Positions 57,405 to 64,000 of a stretch of 64,000 nucleotides of DNA are shown piece by piece; the stretch's first letter is position 1, and each line of letters begins with the position of its first letter. This DNA is from Kibdelosporangium banguiense (GTDB taxonomy: Bacteria > Actinomycetota > Actinomycetes > Mycobacteriales > Pseudonocardiaceae). The stretch lies in the NCBI RefSeq assembly GCF_017876405.1, contig NZ_JAGINW010000001.1:8693203-8757202 (forward strand), in the 5' to 3' direction. Both the position numbers and the translations under genes were made by a program. The notes beneath the pieces were generated by a model that saw only the letters and a list, made by a program, of their open reading frames with translations, made no database searches and had not been told where the DNA came from.

Positions 57405-58639
57405 CGCAGCTTCTCCCGTCGATCCGTGACTGCCCGCTGGAACGCGTTGACCGCGCGGGTTGCCGCACCGAGGTCGCACGGCTGGGTCCACAGCAGATCG
57501 CGGGCCAGTACGTAACGTTGTCCGACCTCCGCTTCCTCTGCGATCCGCAGGCGCACGGCCATCGCCTGATAGCCCTTGAGCCGGCCCCGCAACCGGTCTC
57601 GCCGGTCGATCGACCCGATGGCGACTTCCCTGGCGTCGCGGGTTTTGCTCAGCGCGTCGTCTACGGCAGCGGACATGTCGGCCAGTGCCGCGGCCGAAGG
57701 CAGACGACCTTGCGGGGCGTACTGTTCCGCGACGGCGAGTCGTTCGCGCAGGATCGGCGCCGCGGCGGAGTGCGGCGGTAGGTTGGGCTCGGCGATCTTG
57801 TCCGAGGCGAGCGCGTACGTCTGCTCGGTCAGCGTCTCCTCGGCCGCGAGCTCGTCGAGCCTCGCCTTCAACGCGATGATCGCCTTACGCAGCTCGTGTG
57901 AAGCGTTGTAGGCGAGCGCCAGGTGCGCGGCCGAGTTCCGGTTGTTGCTACGCGGTTCCGGCCAGTTGTGCCGGCTCATCGCGGCACGGACTTCCCTGAA
58001 CAGCACGTCCAGGGTCAGCAGCACACCGGGCTCGGCGGCGACGCCTTCCCACAGCAGGCGTAGCAGCTCGCCGGTGAACAGGGTGTTGCGCCAGCCAGGC
58101 GGGGCGAGCGCCCGGTTCTCGGTCGCGGCCAGCACGTACGTCCCGGCGATGTCCACTTCGCTCAGCAGTGTGTCCGCGGGCTCCGACATGGTGTGATCGA
58201 GCGTCCGGCCGGCGAAACAACAGTCCAGGATCAGCACTTTGGTCTTGGCCGAACTGTCGAGGATGTCCTGGCGCAGGTCGGCGTAGCGCAGGGCCGAGGT
58301 TCGCAGCTGCTTCGTCTTCGTGTCCCGCAACGCCAGGAACAGCTCGTTGTTGCCGTCCCAGCTCATCAGGCCGTGCCCGGAGTAGTACACCAACAGCACG
58401 TCCTCGGCCGCGCCTGCGGCGGCAACGATGTGGTCGCCGACAGCGGCCTGCGCGGGCGGGTCCCTTAACACCTCGCAGTGCCCGCCGGGCAGGCCCGCGC
58501 CTTGCTGGGCCGTGAGCACACCGGCGAGGTCCGTGAGGTTGTTGGCGACCGCGGGCAACGGTTCCAGGGCCGGATCCTGGTAGTCGCCCGTGCCGATCAG
58601 TACTGCCCGGGACCGTCCCGGTTCGGGAAGTCGTGCCAT
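57401..58639 (-). CDS. Caspase-family (C14) protease
   Basis: Protein of 412 residues from ATG 58639. Residues 1-235 are the caspase-like p20/p10 core: RAVLIGTGDY, His89 in YYSGHG and Cys141 in ILDCCFAG form the catalytic dyad. The C-terminal 170 residues are helical (possible coiled coil, KAIIALKARLDELAAEETL). Bacterial caspase homologues act as regulated proteases, often in conflict or cell-death systems. Its ATG overlaps the EACC1 stop (TGATG) and its own stop overlaps the kinase start, so all three are translationally coupled. Confidence 0.92.
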   Translation of the reverse strand: MARLPEPGRSRAVLIGTGDYQDPALEPLPAVANNLTDLAGVLTAQQGAGLPGGHCEVLRDPPAQAAVGDHIVAAAGAAEDVLLVYYSGHGLMSWDGNNELFLALRDTKTKQLRTSALRYADLRQDILDSSAKTKVLILDCCFAGRTLDHTMSEPADTLLSEVDIAGTYVLAATENRALAPPGWRNTLFTGELLRLLWEGVAAEPGVLLTLDVLFREVRAAMSRHNWPEPRSNNRNSAAHLALAYNASHELRKAIIALKARLDELAAEETLTEQTYALASDKIAEPNLPPHSAAAPILRERLAVAEQYAPQGRLPSAAALADMSAAVDDALSKTRDAREVAIGSIDRRDRLRGRLKGYQAMAVRLRIAEEAEVGQRYVLARDLLWTQPCDLGAATRAVNAFQRAVTDRREKLR

Positions 58640-59019
58640 CACGCCTCGCCCGAGTCGATCTGTTTGGGCGGCCGGTTGAGCGTCTCCCGCAGCAGCTCCT
58701 CCACCCCGGCCTGGTCGCCCTTGGCGCGCTTGACATCCAGCTCGATGCTCGACCCGTCCGCCGCCGTCACCTTGATCTTGACGTGCGATCGCCTGCTGAA
58801 CAGCCACGATCCCAGCGACGCGGCGAGCGCGGTCACCGCTCCCCCGCTGCCGAGCGCCACGACCAGCACGTCGGAGACCGCGCCCATCTCCCCCGGCTTC
58901 ATCGTCTGTTCCAGGGTGAGTGCGCCCCGCAACGACGCCGACTCGGCCAGCCAGCTGTGCAGCGACTCGAACTCGGCGAGGTCGTCGGCGCTGTCACCGA
59001 TCTCAATCGAGGCCTGCAT
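58639..59019 (-). CDS. EACC1 (effector-associated constant component) protein
   Basis: Protein of 126 residues with AAGGAG six bases before the ATG. An N-terminal region (EFESLHSWLAESASLRG), a hydrophobic Gly/Ala-rich helix at about 46-72 (VSDVLVVALGSGGAVTALAASLGSW), then a short beta segment (HVKIKVTAADGSSIELD) match EACC1. This family is known from computational work on NTP-dependent and caspase-containing bacterial conflict systems, where it accompanies effectors; its biochemical role is not known. Here it directly precedes the caspase. Confidence 0.8.
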   Translation of the reverse strand: MQASIEIGDSADDLAEFESLHSWLAESASLRGALTLEQTMKPGEMGAVSDVLVVALGSGGAVTALAASLGSWLFSRRSHVKIKVTAADGSSIELDVKRAKGDQAGVEELLRETLNRPPKQIDSGEA

Positions 59020-59036
59020 GTCGTGCTCCTTGAGAA

Positions 59037-60065
59037 CTAGTCGATGTACGCGGCGCGCGGCGGGAACTCCCGCTCCGGCGGGAGTCTGCCCAGCCACTTG
59101 GCGTAGATCGCCGCCCAGCGGCCGTCGTTGCGCATCTGCTCGAGGACGCCGTTGACGAACCGGACCATGTCGGGCTCGGTGTCCCGCATCGCCAGCCCGT
59201 GCGGCTCGTCGGACATCCGGTCGCCGGCGAGCCTGAGCGTCGGGTCCTGCTCGACCATGCCCTGCAGCACGGTGTCCGTGGTCGAGATGGCGTCGATCTG
59301 GCCCTGCTGCAGCAGCACGAGACAGTCGGAGAACTCCGTGACCGCGACCGGGACCAGCCTCCGGCCGGGCGTTCCGTACTCCCGGATCCGCTGGATCGAG
59401 GTTGTCTTGGCCGGTGCGCACACCTTCCCGCCGATCAGGTCCTGCGGTCCCTGGTACGGAGATCGCTTCCGGACGATGACCCGCTGCCCGGAGTCCAGGT
59501 AGTTGGTGCTGAAGGCGACACCCAGCTTGTACCGGCGCTCGCAGGTGATCGTCAGCGAGTCCGCCAGCAGGTCGATCTCGTTGTTCTTGAGCACGTCGAA
59601 GTTGTTGGTGAAGGTCACCGCCCGCAGCTGGATCTTCTCCGGATCACCGAAGATGGCCCGGGCGATCTCCCGGGCGAAGTCGATGTCGTACCCCTCGATC
59701 ACACCGGTGTGCGGATCGCGCGAACTGATCAGGTTGAGGTTCTGGTCCACGCCGACCTGCAGCCGCCCACGCTTGAGGATCTTGGCCATCGTGCTGTCCG
59801 GTGGCATCACGCCCGGTTGCGGCATCGTCGCCGGTGGCCGCAGGCTGATCGCCCGCGCGTCGAACCCCGCGCCCGGCGCGCACTGGGCCGGCAGGTCGGC
59901 CTGTGGTTCGGGGGAATCAGGCACGAAGACAGGCGGCATCACCTCGGCACCGGGCGGCATCGCCTCGGCCACTGTCAACGGCGGCCTGCGGGAGATCGTG
60001 TCCGCCGGCCCTGCGCCGCAGCCGGCCACCAGCGCCAGCGTGCAGACGAGTATCAGCATCCTCAT
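59037..60065 (-). CDS. glnH: GlnH-like solute-binding lipoprotein 1
   Basis: Exported lipoprotein of 342 residues; lipobox LVAGC gives Cys16. A Pro-rich linker is followed by a periplasmic-binding (SBP family 3) fold: RGRLQVGVDQNLNLIS, GYDIDFAREIARAIFGD, QGQIDAISTTD. It probably binds an amino acid outside the membrane. Start ATG overlaps the glnX stop (ATGA). In mycobacteria GlnH binds Asp/Glu and signals through GlnX to PknG. Confidence 0.9.
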   Translation of the reverse strand: MRMLILVCTLALVAGCGAGPADTISRRPPLTVAEAMPPGAEVMPPVFVPDSPEPQADLPAQCAPGAGFDARAISLRPPATMPQPGVMPPDSTMAKILKRGRLQVGVDQNLNLISSRDPHTGVIEGYDIDFAREIARAIFGDPEKIQLRAVTFTNNFDVLKNNEIDLLADSLTITCERRYKLGVAFSTNYLDSGQRVIVRKRSPYQGPQDLIGGKVCAPAKTTSIQRIREYGTPGRRLVPVAVTEFSDCLVLLQQGQIDAISTTDTVLQGMVEQDPTLRLAGDRMSDEPHGLAMRDTEPDMVRFVNGVLEQMRNDGRWAAIYAKWLGRLPPEREFPPRAAYID

Positions 60066-61387
60066 CGGTACTCCCGGATTCTCGGTGCCATCCCGAACGC
60101 GACACCCGCACAGGCCAGAAGCATCAGGATCGCGATTCCGACATCGGCGACGCTCAACGAGTTCACGGCCCGCGCGGCTTGGTCGTCGAAGACGGACTGT
60201 GCCTGCCCGACGGCCTCCCCCAGCTTCTTGTCGACGTCCGCGGCCAGGGTGCCGGTGTTGTCCTGCTCGATCTTCGCGGGCATCGCCTCCTGCAACGTCG
60301 TGTCGACGCCTGTCGCCAGGCGCACCGCCTTGATGTATTCGCCTTTGTCGTCCAGCTCCCGCAGCTGCTGGTGGTCGGTACGCCACCGCTGCCACGTGCC
60401 GACCGCGGACTCCACAGTGGACCGGATGGGCGCGTCACCGATGCGGTCGAGGGCCGCGGCGAAGGAACCGAGCTGGGCTTTGTCACCGTCGAGCCGTTGC
60501 CGCGCCTGCTTGTATCCGTCCTCGTATCGCTGTCCGTTCCCCCTGGCGACCAGGGACAGGGCCTCTTCGCTGCGGGCCGTCAGGACCGTGATCCGGGCCT
60601 CGGCCAGCGCTTCGAGAGGCACGCTGCCGCCCTCCCGGCCCGCGTCGTTGTGTCCGACCGCAGTCGCCGAGGCAGCGACAAGCCAGGTGAGCGCCGCGAC
60701 CACGGCGACGCTCGCGCCCAGCAGTCCGGCGTTGAGCGTCCGATTTGTCGTCCGACGCAGATAGACCTGCGACGCTAGCAACGCGATGAGCGCCAGGCCG
60801 CCGATGGTGAGCGGGAACCAGGCCAACGAGCCCGCATCGTCCTGCGCCACCGACAGCCTGACCATCTCGTCGCGGAACAACTGTTGCGCTACAGGCAACA
60901 TCCGCTCACGGACCAGTCCGGAGGACTCTCGCAGATAGGCCGCGCCGACGGACTTCTGCAGCAGGTTGTTGGTCTCGGCCTTCTCGACGATCCCGGTGTA
61001 CATCGGCAGCAGCGCGGTCAGTTCCGCCACCGCCGTCGCGGTCTTGACGTCCGGCGCTCCGGCCGCGGCGGTACTCAGCGCGGAAGCCGCTTCGGTGATG
61101 TCCGTGCGATATCTGGCACGCAGATCGGCCGGTGCCTGATCACCGGTCAGGAACGCACCGGTGGCGATCGCGTCCGCATCGGACAGTGACTGGTAGACCG
61201 TCAGAGCCGCGCCGGCCAGCGGGCTGCTCCGGTCTGCCACACCGACCAGGACGTCACGGCGGTGCTGGACGTCGAGCAGCCCGGCCAGACCGGTGATCAG
61301 GCACACCAGCACGAGCCCGGTAAGGATCAGGCCCAGCTGCTCAGGGGGCCGGGCGACCCGCCGCAGGATCCGTTCACGCAGGTCCAC
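60062..61387 (-). CDS. glnX: GlnX-like four-helix membrane sensor 1
   Basis: Protein of 441 residues with four membrane helices, at about 18-40, 190-212, 222-243 and 413-435. Two large outer domains of mostly helix lie between helices 1-2 and 3-4, as in bacterial chemoreceptor-like sensors; the cytosolic parts are short, and it ends PRIREYR. GTG start, three bases after the glnH 2 stop. It should relay ligand binding of GlnH to the PknG-like kinase. Confidence 0.88.
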   Translation of the reverse strand: MDLRERILRRVARPPEQLGLILTGLVLVCLITGLAGLLDVQHRRDVLVGVADRSSPLAGAALTVYQSLSDADAIATGAFLTGDQAPADLRARYRTDITEAASALSTAAAGAPDVKTATAVAELTALLPMYTGIVEKAETNNLLQKSVGAAYLRESSGLVRERMLPVAQQLFRDEMVRLSVAQDDAGSLAWFPLTIGGLALIALLASQVYLRRTTNRTLNAGLLGASVAVVAALTWLVAASATAVGHNDAGREGGSVPLEALAEARITVLTARSEEALSLVARGNGQRYEDGYKQARQRLDGDKAQLGSFAAALDRIGDAPIRSTVESAVGTWQRWRTDHQQLRELDDKGEYIKAVRLATGVDTTLQEAMPAKIEQDNTGTLAADVDKKLGEAVGQAQSVFDDQAARAVNSLSVADVGIAILMLLACAGVAFGMAPRIREYR

Positions 61388-61390
61388 GCA

Positions 61391-62371
61391 TCACTCCGAC
61401 CGGTACTGAGGCGTGGGCGGGACCGCGTCGGCGATCTGCGGGGAAAACCAGAGTGTTTCCAGATATTTCCACTTCCCGCCCCGGATGAACTCCGCCAGCA
61501 CGCCGTTGACGAACCGGACCAGGTCGGGTGCGTCGAGGGACATCGCGATCCCGGTCGGCTCGTCGGTGAACCGCGGTCCCCTGATCTCCATCGCCGGATC
61601 CTGCGCGGCCAGTCCGGCCAGGATCACGTCGCCGGTGGACACCGCGTCGATCTGCCCCTGCTGGAGCAACAGCAGGCAGTCACTCGTGTTCGCGGCCGCG
61701 ACCGGGATCGGCGCGGGCCGGGACTGCGCGATGATCCGGATGTTCGTGCTCGTGGCCGACGCGCACACCTTCTTGCCGCCCAGATCGGCGAGGCTCTGCG
61801 CGCTGGACCCGTGGGGTACCAGGATCTGCTGACCGGCGGAGAAGTACTCCGCGGAGAATGCCACCTTCTGCCAGCGTTCGCAGGTCATCGTCATCGCGGC
61901 CAGGACCATGTCGACCTTCTCGACCGGTTCGCCGTTGTCGGTCACGCCCCGCACGGCGGCGATCCGGTCGGCGGCGTTCAACGCCCGGAACTGGATCCGG
62001 CTCTCCTGGTCGTCACCGAAGATGGCCTTGGCGATCTCCCGGGCGATGTCCGCCTCGAACCCCTCGATCCGGCCGGTGAGCGGGTTGCGATGGCTGAGCC
62101 GGTACGCGCTCGACCCCACGCCGACGACGAGCCGACGTCGTTCCTGGATCCTGGCCATCGTGCTGTCCGGCGGGATGACACCTGCCGGCTCCAGCGGACG
62201 CAGACTCGCCTTGGGATTGCACGTCTCCGGCACCGCATCGGGGATCACGGCCGGCATCTGCACACCCGACGGCAGGACAGTCACCGAAGGCACCGGCCGC
62301 GCCGGCACGACCACAGGGTCCGCACCACAACTGCTCAGCAGCACGGCGACTACCGCGATCACCCGCTTCAC
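61391..62371 (-). CDS. glnH: GlnH-like solute-binding lipoprotein 2
   Basis: Lipoprotein of 326 residues; lipobox LLSSC gives Cys15. SBP family 3 fold as in copy 1 (RRLVVGVGSSAYRLS, GFEADIAREIAKAIFGD, QGQIDAVSTGD). Compared with copy 1 the ligand-binding half differs in several residues (MVLAAMTMTCERW against LLADSLTITCERR), so ligand choice may differ. GTG overlaps the glnX 2 stop (GTGA). Confidence 0.9.
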   Translation of the reverse strand: MKRVIAVVAVLLSSCGADPVVVPARPVPSVTVLPSGVQMPAVIPDAVPETCNPKASLRPLEPAGVIPPDSTMARIQERRRLVVGVGSSAYRLSHRNPLTGRIEGFEADIAREIAKAIFGDDQESRIQFRALNAADRIAAVRGVTDNGEPVEKVDMVLAAMTMTCERWQKVAFSAEYFSAGQQILVPHGSSAQSLADLGGKKVCASATSTNIRIIAQSRPAPIPVAAANTSDCLLLLQQGQIDAVSTGDVILAGLAAQDPAMEIRGPRFTDEPTGIAMSLDAPDLVRFVNGVLAEFIRGGKWKYLETLWFSPQIADAVPPTPQYRSE

Positions 62372-63678
62372 CGGTACTCCCGGAGCCGCGGGGCGAATCC
62401 GGCAACCACACCGAGCGCGGCCAGCACCATCAGCAGGGCCACGCCGATGTCCGCGGTCGACAGCGCGCCGCCCGCCTTCGCCGACTCCTCTTCGAACCTC
62501 GTGGCCGCATGCCTGATGGCCTCGCCCAACTGGCCGTCCACTGTGGACGAGAGTCGGCCCGCGCCGGACGGCCCCTGGTCGGCGGCCAGACGGATGGCCT
62601 CGTTGTAGTCGCCCTCGTCGTCCTTGTCTCGCAACGCCTGGTGGCTGACCAGCCACGCCTGCCATGCCGTGATCGCGTTGTCCACCGCCTGGCCGGCCTG
62701 CGGGCTGGCCGCCGCGGCCTTGGCCTGGGCGAGCAGCCCTTCCCCGCCTTCGAGGCGGCTCTTCACGCCGTTGAAGTGATCTTCGTAGACCTTGCCGCCG
62801 CCGCGAGCGACCAATGTGAGCGCTTCGTCGCTGCGGGCTTCCAGGACCTTGATCCGCGCCTCTACAAGCGCCTCAACCGCCGCAGAGCCTTCGTGACGGC
62901 TTGCCGCGGTGTGCTCGGCCGCGCTTGTCGTCGCGACGGTGAACCAGGAGACAGCGGCTACCGCAGCGAGCGTGGCGACGAGCAAACCCTTGTTGAGGAT
63001 CCGTCTGGTCGTGCGCGCGAGGTAGATCTGGGCCGCCACCAATCCCCCCACCACCAGAATCCCCAACGTGAGCAGAATCCAGCCGACCACACTCGCGTTC
63101 GCCTGCGCCTCCGCCAATCGGGTGATCTCAGCCCGGTAAAGGCGCTGCGCCGAAGGAAGCATTCTCGACTGCACCAGATGCGAGGCTTCCCTCAAGTAGG
63201 ACACACCCTGCGGCATACCCAGCCGGTTGTACATTCTCGCTGCTTCCACCAGTCCGGTGTAAACAGGCAGATACGCCGCCAGTTCGGTGACGGTGACCGC
63301 GCTTTCCCCGGTCGGCGAACCGGCCGAGGCGGTGGTCAGCGCGGTCGATGTCTCGGCGATATTCAGCTGATACCGCTCGCGCAGTTCCGCCGGTTCCACT
63401 CCCCCGACAAGCAGAAAGGCGCTCGCCGCAGTGGCGTCCGCGTCGGACAACGACTGGTATATGTCCACCGCCGCACCGGTCAGCGGGGCACTGCGGTCGG
63501 CGATCCCAGCCAGTTCGTCCTTTCTGCGCTGCAGATCCAGGGCGCAGGCGGCACCGGTCGTCAGGCACAACAGGACAAGAACAGTGAGCAGCAGGGTGAG
63601 CTGGCCAGGCGCTCGCCTGCGATAGCGGGCAAGCCACCGGCGCACCTGAACTGACCGCTCGACAACCCCACTTCGCAC
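62368..63678 (-). CDS. glnX: GlnX-like four-helix membrane sensor 2
   Basis: Protein of 436 residues from GTG 63678, six bases after AGGGGG; a GTG 33 bases further up has no ribosome site. Helices at about 25-47, 193-215, 225-247 and 405-427 with the same two outer domains as copy 1. It ends PRLREYR, nearly the same as copy 1. First gene of the operon, so the operon promoter lies in 63679-63820. Confidence 0.87.
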   Translation of the reverse strand: MRSGVVERSVQVRRWLARYRRRAPGQLTLLLTVLVLLCLTTGAACALDLQRRKDELAGIADRSAPLTGAAVDIYQSLSDADATAASAFLLVGGVEPAELRERYQLNIAETSTALTTASAGSPTGESAVTVTELAAYLPVYTGLVEAARMYNRLGMPQGVSYLREASHLVQSRMLPSAQRLYRAEITRLAEAQANASVVGWILLTLGILVVGGLVAAQIYLARTTRRILNKGLLVATLAAVAAVSWFTVATTSAAEHTAASRHEGSAAVEALVEARIKVLEARSDEALTLVARGGGKVYEDHFNGVKSRLEGGEGLLAQAKAAAASPQAGQAVDNAITAWQAWLVSHQALRDKDDEGDYNEAIRLAADQGPSGAGRLSSTVDGQLGEAIRHAATRFEEESAKAGGALSTADIGVALLMVLAALGVVAGFAPRLREYR

Positions 63679-63820
63679 CGGCAGCCCCCTCCGCGCCGCG
63701 CCGGGTGACACGCACCACGGACATCGGGAAGGGTGGCCGGTTGTTACCGGTCTCCGGTCACATTTTCGAGTGAATCGTGCTCAGGCACAAACGGCCGAAA
63801 GACATATCGTCACCATAACC

Positions 63821-64000
63821 TCAGACGAAGTCGTCAATGCCGTCTTTGAGCAGCCGGTTGACGTTCTCGCGGAACGATGCCGAGTCATTGCCCCGTGGGA
63901 ACGGCGTGTCAGGAACCTCGGCATCGAGGAACTCGCACAGCGGCGCCCAGCCCTGACTCACCTCGTAGACGAGGAGTTTGCGCGGATCCACCCCTGCCTG
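63821..64000 (-). CDS. Sulfotransferase-family protein, C-terminal part only
   Basis: The last 59 codons of a gene that begins outside the window. RKLLVYEVSQGWAPLCEFL and VPDTPFPRGNDSASFREN match the C-terminus of the actinobacterial sulfotransferase family (PAPS-dependent transfer of sulfate). The stop lies 143 bases upstream of glnX 2 on the same strand; no clear terminator is seen between, so read-through is possible. Confidence 0.75.
   Translation of the reverse strand, partial: QAGVDPRKLLVYEVSQGWAPLCEFLDAEVPDTPFPRGNDSASFRENVNRLLKDGIDDFV

Noticed and set aside
1..64000. CRISPR array, tRNA or rRNA genes
   Set aside because: No regular direct repeats with spacers, cloverleaf or rRNA-like sequence was found on reading either strand.

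Overview
The window is high-GC actinobacterial DNA. DUF3558 and YncE-like lipoproteins, a DUF5703 protein, a chitinase promoter with DasR-type boxes, many GTG/TTG starts and a GlnX-GlnH-PknG module all point to a filamentous actinomycete, most likely Pseudonocardiaceae (inference; no rRNA is present). I see no tRNA, rRNA, CRISPR array or insertion sequence. No stretch longer than 300 bases lacks a gene; the longest gap is 32070-32357.

Layout. 1-12.5 kb holds small metabolic genes (LLM oxidoreductase, deaminase, CatB/Vat-type acetyltransferase, epoxide hydrolase), an ECF42-type sigma factor, and two MFS efflux genes next to regulators (tandem Lrp, Tn10-TetR-like TetR, MocR) with a phzF-like gene. 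12.4-23.9 kb is a series of regulator/enzyme pairs: PadR; a GntR-TetR fusion with an FAD monooxygenase; a GH18 chitinase under two dre-like boxes; a second PadR behind a leader ORF; TetR with an NmrA-type reductase; TetR with an SDR. A tyrosine recombinase and a methyltransferase lie among them. 24-34 kb carries secreted enzymes: a 1426-residue GH92 mannosidase, an S8 protease and a parallel beta-helix protein divergent from a TetR with a zinc-knuckle tail. 34.8-40.5 kb has MerR/imine reductase/PPOX, then uppP, a histidine phosphatase, an aldo/keto reductase, a lipoprotein and DUF5703. 40.7-48.9 kb is the actinobacterial MoxR-DUF58 locus (membrane protein, DUF4129, DUF4350, MoxR, DUF58, then SpoIIM and RDD), split by an HxlR/NmrA pair. 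48.9-53.4 kb has PhoD, a saccharopine-dehydrogenase-like reductase, a GlxA-type regulator and a small membrane protein.

The most interesting locus is a tightly coupled nine-gene minus-strand operon, 63678 down to 53531: glnX, glnH, glnX, glnH, EACC1, caspase-like protease, PknG-like kinase, VWA protein, FHA protein. Most junctions overlap by 1 or 4 bases. Mycobacteria use GlnH-GlnX to pass amino-acid status to PknG, which acts on the FHA protein GarA. Here the sensor pair is doubled and the kinase is tied to a caspase and an EACC1 protein, a family known from bacterial conflict systems. I infer a nutrient-gated suicide or defence pathway.

Two other themes recur. First, at least fourteen starts (two of them short leader ORFs) lie 6-8 bases after a TANNNT hexamer, which suggests many leaderless mRNAs. 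Second, several divergent regulator/enzyme gaps hold matched palindromes, including two close relatives of the Tn10 tet operators.
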